DNA from: Leptospira bouyouniensis
GTDB lineage: Bacteria > Spirochaetota > Leptospiria > Leptospirales > Leptospiraceae
Length of the DNA stretch: 64,000 bases
Assembly (NCBI RefSeq): GCF_004769525.1
Contig: NZ_RQFT01000003.1
Location: 1 to 64,000 of the forward strand
Reading direction: 5' to 3'
Part shown: piece after piece, positions 1 to 8,750 of the stretch
Layout: each line of letters starts with the position of its first letter
Position numbering within the stretch: the first letter of the stretch is position 1
Translations under genes and position numbers: made by a program
Notes under the pieces: model-generated
Told to the model about the DNA's origin: nothing
The model's database searches: none
The model's input: only the letters and a program-made list of their open reading frames with translations

Positions 1-734
1 ATAGCATCTGTTACTTCGATTGGATTTGTTTCCATACAATTGGAAAGATGATATGGCTTTAAACTTGGACAAACACCTGTTAAATGGATTGATGGACTGA
101 TATAATCCAACCCATTGTCAGAAGAATAATTGATCCGAAAAACTTCCTTTGTTTCTGTTTGTACAAGTGCTGATCCTTCCAATTGTGCCAAGTGGAGATC
201 CGTCAAACGAAGGAAAACAAGTGCTTGCGAATGGGATTTCCAATGGGATTCATCTTTCCAATATTCACGAGGAAAGGAGACAACATTTGCGTCGACTCTG
301 CCTCGTTTGGGTGGAACAAGTGCCGGAAATGTATATTTTCCCTCTGGTTTGGTTTTTCCTTGGATCCGCACTTCATAATAACCGGTGATCAGTGGGAGAT
401 CATTCCCTGTTTTTAATTCCACTTCTTGGAAAAGTTTTCTCATTTCTGTGAGGAGTTTCTCCGTTTCATAGAGGTGGATTTGTTTTTGAATCTTTTGCAG
501 AGGGAGTAAAATTTCATTTGGTGAATATGTTTCCCCATGGATCAAAAACTTTGTATCTTGTGGGAGTTTTTGTAAGTAGTGGATGGACTCTTGGATGGCG
601 ATTTGTAAGCTGAAAAGCTTTGGATCCCGCAATTTTTGAGACGGTATGATTTTGTTTGGGTTAGCGCCTATAGATTGGGAGTAAAACAATAGGCCAGGGA
701 AAATCCAAAACAAACCAATCAACAACTGTTTCAT
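1..734 (-). CDS. MltA-like lytic murein transglycosylase (partial, 3' end outside window)
   Basis: The frame opens at ATG 732-734 on the minus strand and runs 244 codons to the window edge without a stop. A hydrophobic N-terminus (about residues 1-20) looks like a signal peptide. GYYE at about 118-121, followed by a proline-rich PPKRG segment, and EGSALV at about 186-191 followed by FRINYSSDNG match the MltA fold, whose usual signatures are GYYEP and QGSGRV. MltA enzymes cleave peptidoglycan between MurNAc and GlcNAc with formation of 1,6-anhydroMurNAc. The catalytic Asp lies in the C-terminal part, outside this window, so activity cannot be judged. The QGSG signature is altered to EGSA, a small departure from the family. 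It is divergent from rpmH. Confidence 0.75.
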   Translation of the reverse strand, partial: MKQLLIGLFWIFPGLLFYSQSIGANPNKIIPSQKLRDPKLFSLQIAIQESIHYLQKLPQDTKFLIHGETYSPNEILLPLQKIQKQIHLYETEKLLTEMRKLFQEVELKTGNDLPLITGYYEVRIQGKTKPEGKYTFPALVPPKRGRVDANVVSFPREYWKDESHWKSHSQALVFLRLTDLHLAQLEGSALVQTETKEVFRINYSSDNGLDYISPSIHLTGVCPSLKPYHLSNCMETNPIEVTDA

Positions 735-817
735 TACATCCCCTACCTATGATAAGATCGACAAGGGAAGATGGGAATGCGAGAAGAGTTTTTATCTGAA
801 AGACACGATCAAAAGGG

Positions 818-834
818 TCTTATGTCACATAAGA
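818..834. promoter_or_regulatory. 17-bp perfect palindrome between mltA-like gene and rpmH
   Basis: TCTTATGT-C-ACATAAGA is a perfect 8-bp inverted repeat around one central base, in the 212-bp divergent intergenic region. It lies about 84 bp upstream of the mltA-like start and 113 bp upstream of rpmH. Its symmetry and size suit a dimeric repressor or activator, but no regulator gene lies nearby. There is no T-run, so a terminator is unlikely. The binding protein is unknown. Confidence 0.45.
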
Positions 835-946
835 TCTCTGCTGTCCAATCATTTTTCCCAATTCCCCTTGACTTCCATGGGGGTACCAAAAACCTTTCAA
901 AAGACCTCATATTTTTGCGATCATATATAGATAAATTAGGTGTTTC

Positions 947-1108
947 ATGAAACGTACATTCCAACCGAGTAAAATTAAACGCGTGAGAACTCACGGATTC
1001 CGAGCCAGAATGGCCACCCCAGGCGGAAGAAATGTGATAGCCTCTAGAAGAAGAAAGGGACGTTATAAATTGACAGTTTCCGACGAAAAAATCGGGAGAA
1101 AGTTCTAA
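947..1108 (+). CDS. rpmH: 50S ribosomal protein bL34
   Basis: This encodes 53 residues beginning [20 protein letters not shown] and rich in Arg/Lys, the full bL34 pattern including the [18 protein letters not shown] core. The length is slightly above the usual 44-47 because of a short C-terminal extension (DEKIGRKF). The ATG is preceded by a TTAGG element. It is the first gene of the conserved rpmH-rnpA-yidD-yidC-khpB-mnmE cluster. dnaA, which often sits upstream of rpmH in other bacteria, is not in this window; a cell-wall enzyme gene is there instead. Confidence 0.97.
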   Translation: MKRTFQPSKIKRVRTHGFRARMATPGGRNVIASRRRKGRYKLTVSDEKIGRKF

Positions 1109-1179
1109 TTTAGGAGCTTCCTTCGGAGACCCTTCGCGACCAAACTAGGATCCAGGAACTCTTTCGTCAGAATCGAAAA

Positions 1180-1440
1180 ATGGGCAAGCCTCCACTTCGT
1201 TGGCTTGTTCGGAAAAACGGCCTACCTTTTGCCAGTTTTTTATTTTGCCCCGATAAAACTCACAAAACTGCCGTTTTACGCAATCGTTCGAAACGAATTC
1301 TAAGAGAGTTGGTTCGGAAAAATCTTTCTCTGATCCCAGTAGGATACGATTGTGCGCTACTTGTGCAGGTTGGATTTGCGAAATTATCTAAGGAAGACCG
1401 AGAGGTTTTGTTCCTTTCGGCACTAAAACAAATCCCATGA
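1180..1440 (+). CDS. rnpA: ribonuclease P protein component
   Basis: RnpA binds the RNase P RNA and helps it recognise the 5' leader of pre-tRNA. The RNR-like signature is seen as [13 protein letters not shown]. Listed from the first ATG (1180) this gives 86 residues, short for the family (about 110-120). The same frame is open upstream to a TAG at 1111-1113. That stretch encodes TLRDQTRIQELFRQNRK, which resembles the N-terminal helix and leader-binding region of RnpA. No ATG, GTG or TTG lies in that extension. The only near-start codon is ATC at 1150, so the true start is unresolved. The stop overlaps the yidD start (ATGA), which suggests coupled translation. Confidence 0.88.
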   Translation: MGKPPLRWLVRKNGLPFASFLFCPDKTHKTAVLRNRSKRILRELVRKNLSLIPVGYDCALLVQVGFAKLSKEDREVLFLSALKQIP

Positions 1441-1664
1441 ATCGGCTGTTTTTGTTTCTTATTTTCCTCTACAAAAAACTGCTCTCTCCACTATTACCAC
1501 CATCATGCCGATTCACTCCAAGCTGTTCTGAATACGCCAAACAAGCGTTTGAAACCTATCCATGGTACAAAGCGTTTGTTCTTAGCATCATTCGAATTTC
1601 TAAATGCCACCCTTATCATGAAGGTGGACATGATCCTTTACCGAAATCTTATAACAAGAGTTAA
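1437..1664 (+). CDS. yidD: membrane protein insertion efficiency factor YidD
   Basis: This is a 75-residue protein with an amphipathic/hydrophobic N-terminus and the YidD core [16 protein letters not shown], followed by [14 protein letters not shown]. It includes the conserved cysteines of the family. YidD lies at the inner face of the cytoplasmic membrane and assists YidC- and Sec-dependent insertion. It overlaps the rnpA stop by 4 bp and ends 3 bp before yidC. The size is typical. Confidence 0.95.
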   Translation: MNRLFLFLIFLYKKLLSPLLPPSCRFTPSCSEYAKQAFETYPWYKAFVLSIIRISKCHPYHEGGHDPLPKSYNKS

Positions 1665-1667
1665 ACT

Positions 1668-3617
1668 ATGCAAAACGATACCAACAACAGACAAGGTCGC
1701 TTATTCCTCGCTTTATTTTTAAGTTTAGCAGTATGGATGGGAATCAATTATATCTTTTTTCCACCACAAACTCCGAAACCAAAAACTGTAACCGAAACTG
1801 CAAAAACAGATGGTGCTGATAAAGAAAAAACAGCTACAACTGATCCAAAAGCAGAAATCAAAAAAGCCACAACGGAATCTCCCAAACTAAAACCAGTCAA
1901 ACCTGAAGAGGAAAAAACATTCTCTCTCAAAACTGATTCCTTCTTGGTTCGTTTCTCAAGTTTAGGCGGACGGATCACAGAATACTATATCAAAGATCAT
2001 AAAGAACCAGATGGTTCTGAATTTGTGATCGCAAAAGACCCAAAGTTCCAAATTGATTTTGAAGGCCAAACAGAAAAAGCAGTAGAACTCACGAGAGGAC
2101 AAGGCTTTGACTTTAACATCATTGAAGACAAAGACACCATTCCATTTTCTGCATATAATTTAGTTAACTTTAGCTCTAGTTACAATGCAGAGACAAAAAC
2201 TATTGTCTTCGAAGCACCTTCGCTCGATGGTAAATTTACAATCCAGAAAAAATTCCAATTTTTCCCTTCTGAAAACTACTTTAAGTTCAACTTAACATTA
2301 AAAAATAGAACTTCTGAAACCATTCACATTTCTCCATCGAAATCCGATGTATACTTTCGATCCTTTAGTTCCCTCGGTCCTATCTTAAAGAAAAAAGAAG
2401 ATTTTAATGACCGCGACAATGCTCATTACTTTCGTTACTACTATTTGGATGGAAGTTTTAAAGACCATGTGGATGGAACAAGCACACAAGGATTCTTTGA
2501 TAATTTATTTGGATCTAACGAAGGAAAAGACACTCGTTACGAAATCAAAAAAGGTTCTAACGACAAAGTTGACTTTGTAGGGACAGGAAGTCGTTATTTT
2601 ATCGGCGTGATCGATCCACTAAATGACAAACCAGCAGGTGTTTTACTAGATAATCGAAAAGGAAACGAAACTGGTGTCCTACTTGTATATGACAATTGGA
2701 AACTTGGTCCTGGTGAAGAAGTAAACTTAGATTATGCGGCTTATGTAGGTGTTCGTGAGTTAGATGGAACTGCATTCCGTGATAGCAAACTCGATCCAAA
2801 AATCAATAAAGACTCAACATTTGCGGGACTTAGTGAATCTCTAGACAAATCTTTCAACCAAGGGATCACCACTCCTCTTCGCAATGGTATTGTTTGGATT
2901 TTAAAGAAAATTTATTTAGTAATACCTAACTATGGTTGGGCAATTGTCATCTTTGCAATTTTATTCAAATTAGCATTTTATCCGTTGAACAAAAAACAAG
3001 CGGAGTCGATGAAAAAAATGCAAGAGTTATCTCCGCAAATCAAACTCATCAATGAGAAATATGCAGAAGATCCAAAACTCAAACAAGAAAAAACGATCGA
3101 ACTCTATAAAAAGAATGGAACCAATCCGATGGCAGGATGCCTTCCAATGCTCATCCAAATTCCGATCTTTATCGCGCTTTATACTGCATTTTCAGATACG
3201 GTAGACCTTTGGAATTCGCCATTCCTTTGGATCAAAGATTTGAGCGAACCAGACACTGTATTCACAACTCCAAAGTTAGCGTTTATTGGCACTTTAGCTA
3301 TCAACATACTCCCACTCATCATGGTAGCAACACAAGTGGTCCAATCCAAAATGACAACGGTTTCCACAGATCCAAACCAAAAGATGATGATGTATATGAT
3401 GCCTGTCATCATGTTATATTTCTTTTGGTCGATGCCAGCAGGAGTAACGATGTATTGGACGATGCAAAACATTTTGTCTATTGCACAACAAGTGTATACA
3501 AACAAGTTTGGAAAGTCTGAGGACAAAAAACCAACCAATGGTGGACCCGCACCTGCTAACAACTCCCAAGCGATAGCAAGACCTGGTTTTAGAAACCAGA
3601 ATAAAAAGAAGAAATGA
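1668..3617 (+). CDS. yidC: membrane protein insertase YidC
   Basis: YidC inserts membrane proteins, alone or with Sec. The 649 residues start with one transmembrane segment at about 12-32. A Lys/Thr/Pro-rich linker and a large periplasmic P1-type beta domain (about 75-390) follow. The Oxa1-type insertase core begins near residue 400 with [20 protein letters not shown]. That segment carries a basic residue at the position of the functional Arg in other YidC proteins. The core also contains the hairpin [20 protein letters not shown] and the segment [20 protein letters not shown]. The tail is Lys/Asn-rich and cytoplasmic. The length is large but normal for Gram-negative-type YidC with a P1 domain. 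It sits 3 bp after yidD and 28 bp before khpB. Confidence 0.97.
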   Translation: MQNDTNNRQGRLFLALFLSLAVWMGINYIFFPPQTPKPKTVTETAKTDGADKEKTATTDPKAEIKKATTESPKLKPVKPEEEKTFSLKTDSFLVRFSSLGGRITEYYIKDHKEPDGSEFVIAKDPKFQIDFEGQTEKAVELTRGQGFDFNIIEDKDTIPFSAYNLVNFSSSYNAETKTIVFEAPSLDGKFTIQKKFQFFPSENYFKFNLTLKNRTSETIHISPSKSDVYFRSFSSLGPILKKKEDFNDRDNAHYFRYYYLDGSFKDHVDGTSTQGFFDNLFGSNEGKDTRYEIKKGSNDKVDFVGTGSRYFIGVIDPLNDKPAGVLLDNRKGNETGVLLVYDNWKLGPGEEVNLDYAAYVGVRELDGTAFRDSKLDPKINKDSTFAGLSESLDKSFNQGITTPLRNGIVWILKKIYLVIPNYGWAIVIFAILFKLAFYPLNKKQAESMKKMQELSPQIKLINEKYAEDPKLKQEKTIELYKKNGTNPMAGCLPMLIQIPIFIALYTAFSDTVDLWNSPFLWIKDLSEPDTVFTTPKLAFIGTLAINILPLIMVATQVVQSKMTTVSTDPNQKMMMYMMPVIMLYFFWSMPAGVTMYWTMQNILSIAQQVYTNKFGKSEDKKPTNGGPAPANNSQAIARPGFRNQNKKKK

Positions 3618-3645
3618 AATCATTGTTTAACAAGGAAGATCACAG

Positions 3646-4377
3646 ATGAATAATTACATTTTCGAAGCCGAAGGAAAAACGAAAGGGGAAGCAGAAGATT
3701 ATACTCTCGAAACCCTTCGTCTCCAAACAGGCGATTTACGTTTCGAAGTAGTTGATTCCGGAAAGTCAGGCTTTTTGGGAATCACTCAAAAAAAACCTGC
3801 CGTTGTACGCGCGTTTGTTGCAAACAACGATATCCCATCAGAAAAAATCATCCATGGGGTGATCATCACTATTTTGAAAAAGATGGGAATCCCAGCAGAA
3901 GTAGTGGGAATGGGTGATGTAGACGGAAAAATTTATGTGGAATTAACTAGTAAAGAATCTGGTCTCATCATTGGAAAACGTGGAGGCACTTTGGATTCAC
4001 TTCAGTTCCTTCTCAATCTTATGGTGGATCCTAAAATCCGACACAATCGTAAAATTGTATTGGATATTGAATCTTACCGTGACAAACGCGAGTTATCACT
4101 TATCCGATTGGCAAAATCCGTAGCTGCTTCAGTGATTAAATCAGGAAGGTCAAAACTACTCGATCCAATGAATCCTTTTGAAAGAAGAATTGTCCATATG
4201 GCAATCCAAGAAGATGAAAGAGTGTTCACCAGATCAGAAGGAAACGGAACATTTAAACGTGTTCGCGTGATCTCCGCCAAAGAAAAACATAAATACAAAG
4301 ACTTAGAAGATCCTTCAAAAAAAGGTCTACCAGTAGAAGACTTTGCCGATGGAGTAGACCAAGAAGATCTTGATTGA
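3646..4377 (+). CDS. khpB: RNA-binding protein KhpB/Jag (Jag-N, KH, R3H)
   Basis: The 243 residues show the three domains in order. Jag-N covers about 1-52 ([19 protein letters not shown] and SGKSGFLGI). A KH domain contains [15 protein letters not shown] at about 106-120. The R3H domain contains R180xxxH184 within [15 protein letters not shown]. The family binds RNA and affects cell division and envelope synthesis, usually with KhpA. The start is supported by AAGGAAG 5' of the ATG. The C-terminal coding region overlaps the mnmE start by 8 bp, as is common in this conserved cluster. Confidence 0.93.
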   Translation: MNNYIFEAEGKTKGEAEDYTLETLRLQTGDLRFEVVDSGKSGFLGITQKKPAVVRAFVANNDIPSEKIIHGVIITILKKMGIPAEVVGMGDVDGKIYVELTSKESGLIIGKRGGTLDSLQFLLNLMVDPKIRHNRKIVLDIESYRDKRELSLIRLAKSVAASVIKSGRSKLLDPMNPFERRIVHMAIQEDERVFTRSEGNGTFKRVRVISAKEKHKYKDLEDPSKKGLPVEDFADGVDQEDLD

Positions 4378-5755
4378 TACCATTGCGGCATTGTCCACAG
4401 CCCAAGGTCCCGGAGCGATTGGTATCCTCCGGGTCTCTGGTTCTTTGGTTTTACCGATCTCCCTTTCTGTTTTAGAAAAAAACAGAACTCCACTTACTGA
4501 ACCATTCATACAAAACCAAAAACGATCTGCGATTTTCTGCGACTTTGTGGAAAATGGAAAACCTCTCGACCAAATTGTATTTTTTTATTTTCCAGCACCT
4601 AACTCATATACAGGTGAAGATCTAGCCGAATTCCATTTACATGGAAATCCTATTTTATTAAAACGAGCACTACATATCCTATTTGAAAAAGGAGCTCGAC
4701 CTGCGCAGAAAGGTGAGTTTACCAAACGAGCTTATCTCAATGGAAAAATCAATTTGTCTGGGGCTGAAGCTATCAGTCGATTGATTGAAGCAAGGTCCAA
4801 ATACGAATTGGAACTTGCTCAAAAAAATGTATTTGGTGAAATCACAAAGTTAAGTTCAAAAATCAGAAGTGATTTGATTTCACTCAAAGCGGAATGCGAA
4901 GCTGAAATTGATTTTTCCACTGAAGACCTTACTTTTGAGAGTTTAGAGCAAAGAAAACAAAGAATGATTTCTCTTAAAATTTTATGTTCTAAACTTATCA
5001 AAGATTCTGAAAGAGCAGAATCATTAATCCTTCAATCCACTGTTGTTCTGTTTGGTGAACCGAATACAGGTAAGTCAAGCCTTATGAATTTACTGATTGG
5101 TAAAGATCGTTCGATCATATCAGATGTCCCAGGTACAACAAGAGATTATATCGCAGAAGAATTGAGTTTGGATGGAATTCCAATCCGACTCATTGACACA
5201 GCTGGGATCAGAGATACAACTGATTCTATTGAACAAATGGGAATTGAAAGAAGTAAAAGAGAAGCAGATAGTGCGAATGTAAAATTACTTCTTATTGATA
5301 CATCGCTTCCCTTCGATAAACAATTATTTTTAGAAAAACATAAAGAACGACTCTTTGGTTCTCTCATCGTAGCCAACAAAATCGATGCAAAACATCCTTC
5401 TTGGCAAATCGAATCTATCCATGATTTTAAAGAGGAATTCCAACTCACGATTTCAGAAATTTCTTGTAAAACAAAACAAGGTATACCCGAATTATTAGAA
5501 TTATTAAAATCTAAACTGACTTCCAAAGATAATACAGAAGATTTGGTATTACTCGAAGACCGCCAACGTTATCACATTCAAAAAATTGAATCTTCTTTAG
5601 CTGAGGCAATCCAACTGATGGAAGTTGATACCCCCGCCGAAATTTACATCCAAGAAATCAATACAGCTCTAAGCGAAATTGGGCAAGTGAATGGAATTGT
5701 AGAAAATGAGGAAATTTTGGGGAGAATTTTTAGCAAATTTTGCGTAGGGAAATAA
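4370..5755 (+). CDS. mnmE: tRNA modification GTPase MnmE
   Basis: With MnmG, MnmE installs the (carboxymethyl)aminomethyl group on wobble uridine 34 of certain tRNAs. The start is TTG 4370 inside the khpB 3' end. It is chosen because the N-terminus [22 protein letters not shown] matches MnmE proteins from the first residues. The 461 residues include the folate-binding N-domain and a helical domain. The embedded G domain has G1 GEPNTGKSS at about 229-237, [12 protein letters not shown] and NKID. The C-terminus is FCVGK, a conservative variant of the usual FCIGK with the catalytic Cys kept. Length is normal. Confidence 0.97.
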   Translation: MIDTIAALSTAQGPGAIGILRVSGSLVLPISLSVLEKNRTPLTEPFIQNQKRSAIFCDFVENGKPLDQIVFFYFPAPNSYTGEDLAEFHLHGNPILLKRALHILFEKGARPAQKGEFTKRAYLNGKINLSGAEAISRLIEARSKYELELAQKNVFGEITKLSSKIRSDLISLKAECEAEIDFSTEDLTFESLEQRKQRMISLKILCSKLIKDSERAESLILQSTVVLFGEPNTGKSSLMNLLIGKDRSIISDVPGTTRDYIAEELSLDGIPIRLIDTAGIRDTTDSIEQMGIERSKREADSANVKLLLIDTSLPFDKQLFLEKHKERLFGSLIVANKIDAKHPSWQIESIHDFKEEFQLTISEISCKTKQGIPELLELLKSKLTSKDNTEDLVLLEDRQRYHIQKIESSLAEAIQLMEVDTPAEIYIQEINTALSEIGQVNGIVENEEILGRIFSKFCVGK

Positions 5756-5835
5756 TTCCCTAACTCAAAAAATTTAAGATTGTCTATTCGTCAAAATAGT
5801 ATCTAATTGGTCGCACATTCGATACGAGGTAAAAA

Positions 5836-6075
5836 ATGAAAAAATTTCTTGTGATTCTAACTCTTTTCTCTTTTAGCAGTTTTGGTTTGTTTGCGCAAAC
5901 AGAAGCAGACGAAGAACCAACGATGCAAACTGAAGAAGCGTCTGAAACCGTTAAACCTAAAAAAGATAAAATGAACAACAAAGACGGTGAGAAAAAAGAG
6001 AAAAAGAATAACAAAAAGGCTAAAAAAGCTAAGAAAGCAAAAAAAGAGAAAAAAGCAAAAAAAGACGCTGAGTAA
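5836..6075 (+). CDS. small exported lysine-rich protein
   Basis: This encodes 79 residues. Residues 1-20 form a clear signal peptide ending GLFA|Q. An acidic stretch (EADEEPTMQTEEASE) follows, then a C-terminal tail made almost only of Lys, Ala, Glu and Asn with AKKAKKAKKEKKAKK repeats. The ATG follows ACGAGG. A good intrinsic terminator lies 20 bp downstream, so it is probably a single-gene transcript. I recognise no family. Polybasic exported tails can bind peptidoglycan, teichoic-like polymers, LPS or DNA, but that is inference. Confidence 0.75.
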   Translation: MKKFLVILTLFSFSSFGLFAQTEADEEPTMQTEEASETVKPKKDKMNNKDGEKKEKKNNKKAKKAKKAKKEKKAKKDAE

Positions 6076-6095
6076 TTCGTTTTCTCTACAATTCC

Positions 6096-6124
6096 AAAAA
6101 CCCCTGGTTCCAGGGGTTTTTTTA
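6096..6124 (+). terminator. intrinsic terminator after lysine-rich protein gene
   Basis: CCCCTGG (6101-6107), TT loop, CCAGGGG (6110-6116), then a run of T. A run of A upstream pairs with the T-run, so it may act in both directions. Confidence 0.9.
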
Positions 6125-6150
6125 TTCCAAATTTTATTCCACCATCCATT

Positions 6151-7812
6151 ATGAAATCCAATCTATTATTCAAATCGATCTTATTTTATTTAATACTCCT
6201 TCTTGATTTTCAATGTAAATCGACTTCGCTTGAAAATTATCCAACCAATCTTCCCTCAAATACTTCCTTTCAATTAAAACTAACATCCATCCCACAAGAG
6301 TTAAATGGTGAAATACTATCTTATTCAATACAATTCTATCGTTGTTTCAACCAATCAACAAAGGAATGTTATGTTCCTATTTTAGAAAATACTTATGAAT
6401 TTGGTAAAATCAAATCAAATGTTGCCAGTTTCAAGATAAACCAAACTCTTCCAAAAGATTGGACTCATCTTTCAATTCGAATCAAAGGTATTGAAAAGGT
6501 TCATGGAAAGTTCTCACCTGGTCACAATCCATTTTGGTATTCACCAACTGATATAGCAAAATTAGGTCCAAATATAACAAAAGAATTCCGGTTTGTAAGC
6601 CAAGAAAACAAAATACCAAATCGAATCCAAGAAGACATCGCCAAAAAATTCGCACCAATCCTTGTTTTTCACAAAGACAAAAAACATTTACCATCTAATA
6701 TTGAAAAGTTTGCAGATCATTTTATTACAAAGGAATACCCTCTTCCTGAAAAAGATCTTAGAAGAAAAACAAAGAACCAAACAACTTGGAATTATGTAGA
6801 ATTTCCAGATTTAAATATCAAAGAAAATCCAACCCATTTATACTATCATGTTCGGTATGCAGAAACAACTGTATCGGGAACACAAAATGAAGCACTACCT
6901 GGTTTTCGCGATGATTTTAACTATTGGTATGAAGTTGGGAATGGAGATATTGTAGTATCATATTGGATTTGGTATGATTGGAATGAGGGTCCAACTAAAT
7001 TCGGAAATATCCACCAAGGAGATTTAGAATCTTATGCGCTTCTCATTTCAAAAGATGGCAAACCGAAACGTATTTTACTAACAGGTCACAACCATATCCT
7101 ACTTGATACAAAATTTCAAAATATAAATTCAATTAAAAATCATCCCATTTTGTATGTTGCGAAAGGGAATATGGGAGCAGACGGTGGAAACCCAACTTCA
7201 GCTTATGGTGGTTATACGGTAAAACTTAATGCAGGAAATTTTATATTCAATTATATATCTGATCCATGGGATGTATTCCCTACATTTGATCCCAAAGAAT
7301 CCATCTTGATAATTCCAACAGATTTATCGGAAAAAGATTTAATCTCAGTAAAAATTGGTCCTGGAACCATCACTACCGATGGTCACAAACAAACTAGTAA
7401 TCCAAATGAATCAAATCATTCAGAAATAGAACAAGAACATATGAATCAAAGTCCTACTCTATATGTGGATGCACGTTCAATGGTAAAACAAAAGATTCAA
7501 AAACTTGTGATGTGGGAAGAACCTGGTTGGGTGAATCAAAAATCATTCCAGGACCCTGATGGGCATCACAAAGTAGACAAATCAGTTGCCTCTTTTTTCC
7601 AATTCCAAGGCAGGCTTGGAAAACACCCAAGGACTGTTTTAAAGACTTCAGAACTCAAACAGTATGGAGAATCACCTGAAAATGCACCGTTCAAAACTAA
7701 TATCGAACAACACTTTACATTTGAACGCCCACGTAGTGAACGAAATCATACTGACAGAGAAGGGAATTATGGTCCAAAATTTTTTGGGGACATTTCTACA
7801 CCTCAAAAATAG
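6151..7812 (+). CDS. putative lipoprotein with Vps62-like domain
   Basis: The N-terminus is positively charged and hydrophobic and ends LLLDFQC (Cys22), a plausible relaxed spirochaetal lipobox. From about residue 155 the protein has KFAPILVFHKDKKHLPSNIE. Later come YWIWYDWNEGP and HQGDLESYALLI, then GHNH. These match the pattern of the Vps62/DUF946 family (YAP..YLHPDE..LPSS and H.GDWE). The role of this domain in bacteria is not established. The protein is 553 residues and has no obvious operon partner. The ATG lies only about 26 bp after the preceding terminator and has no visible Shine-Dalgarno, so its expression signal is unclear. Confidence 0.7.
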   Translation: MKSNLLFKSILFYLILLLDFQCKSTSLENYPTNLPSNTSFQLKLTSIPQELNGEILSYSIQFYRCFNQSTKECYVPILENTYEFGKIKSNVASFKINQTLPKDWTHLSIRIKGIEKVHGKFSPGHNPFWYSPTDIAKLGPNITKEFRFVSQENKIPNRIQEDIAKKFAPILVFHKDKKHLPSNIEKFADHFITKEYPLPEKDLRRKTKNQTTWNYVEFPDLNIKENPTHLYYHVRYAETTVSGTQNEALPGFRDDFNYWYEVGNGDIVVSYWIWYDWNEGPTKFGNIHQGDLESYALLISKDGKPKRILLTGHNHILLDTKFQNINSIKNHPILYVAKGNMGADGGNPTSAYGGYTVKLNAGNFIFNYISDPWDVFPTFDPKESILIIPTDLSEKDLISVKIGPGTITTDGHKQTSNPNESNHSEIEQEHMNQSPTLYVDARSMVKQKIQKLVMWEEPGWVNQKSFQDPDGHHKVDKSVASFFQFQGRLGKHPRTVLKTSELKQYGESPENAPFKTNIEQHFTFERPRSERNHTDREGNYGPKFFGDISTPQK

Positions 7813-7833
7813 AAAGTATTGAGTTAAATTAAT

Positions 7834-8745
7834 TCAAATCAAATCAATTAACTTTGCTTTGGCGAGCTCTTCTGGTTTAAAAGGTTTTTCTAATTTGATG
7901 TATTGGATCATTTCATTTCTTAGGGGATAAATATCTCCTAAGATTGCTTTTTGGATAACAAAATCCTTCCAAGTTTTGAGGCAATGTCCAAATTTTTCTC
8001 GATCAAGTAATCTTGTGATGGATTCTTCATTTTCTCCCCAAACAAAAGGGTTTGCACCTGCATACAGAAGTTCTTTCATGGATTCGACTCCATCAGCATA
8101 TGCTGACAAAAATAAAGCCGTATTACCAAAGTTATCATTTGACTCTAATTGGAAAATATCATCTTCGAGTAAGATCGAACAAACTTCATCTAAATTTCTC
8201 TCTGAAGCCAAGTGTAGTGCATTCTTTCCTTCACTATCAATTTGATCTTTGGCTTTAGTGAAGGTTTTCAATAAAAACGAAAGTATTTCAATTCGATTCT
8301 CGACAACAGCTTCTAAAAAAACTGTTCTTCCACTTTCATTTCGTAAAGAAAAAATTTCGTCGTTGATCCATTCATGGATTACTTCCCAGAGAGGTTCGTT
8401 GGATTCCATCACTGACAAATGGAAAATTGTATTTCCTTCTTTGTCTCGTGTCAGTAAGTTAGGTGAATTTTTCCAAATAGAAGCTGTTTGGATGATTACT
8501 TCTATAAATGGAGTTCTGTTTTGACTGAACGCATCAAAGATTACATTGCCAGGAGTACGGTATGGAGAAGTTGGATCCGCACCAGATTGGATCGCATGTT
8601 GGAATAAACCAACATGGTCCATCTTTAACATCCAAGAGAGTGCATTGGTGCCGTAGGAATCCAATTCATTGGGATCGGCCCCTTCCTTTAGAATTTCATC
8701 CCACTCTTGTAAACTTCCCAATTTCGCAACTTCAATCAAACCCAT
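7834..8745 (-). CDS. ankyrin-repeat protein
   Basis: The 303 residues show ankyrin-type repeats: GADPNELDSYGTNALSWMLK, GADPTSPYRTPGNVIFDA, DKEGNTIFHLSV, SEGKNALHLASERNLDEVC, and NFGNTALFLSAYADG followed by LLYAGANPFVWG. Helix-turn-helix spacing is about 33 residues. There is no signal peptide, so it is likely cytoplasmic and a protein-protein interaction module. It starts 5 bp after the stop of the GMC oxidoreductase and is almost certainly cotranscribed with it. This suggests the two act together or share regulation. The partner is not known. Confidence 0.85.
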   Translation of the reverse strand: MGLIEVAKLGSLQEWDEILKEGADPNELDSYGTNALSWMLKMDHVGLFQHAIQSGADPTSPYRTPGNVIFDAFSQNRTPFIEVIIQTASIWKNSPNLLTRDKEGNTIFHLSVMESNEPLWEVIHEWINDEIFSLRNESGRTVFLEAVVENRIEILSFLLKTFTKAKDQIDSEGKNALHLASERNLDEVCSILLEDDIFQLESNDNFGNTALFLSAYADGVESMKELLYAGANPFVWGENEESITRLLDREKFGHCLKTWKDFVIQKAILGDIYPLRNEMIQYIKLEKPFKPEELAKAKLIDLI

Positions 8746-8750
8746 TCCTG

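Noticed and set aside
735..946. Possible oriC near rpmH
   Set aside because: There is no dnaA gene and I see no cluster of TTATCCACA-type DnaA boxes in this gap; rpmH alone is not evidence.
809..994. 61-codon minus-strand frame over the rpmH 5' end
   Set aside because: It overlaps rpmH and the palindrome and has no ribosome site or family features.
3137..3562. Two 127-codon frames overlapping the yidC 3' part
   Set aside because: They lie within the conserved YidC insertase core in other frames and have no recognisable motif.
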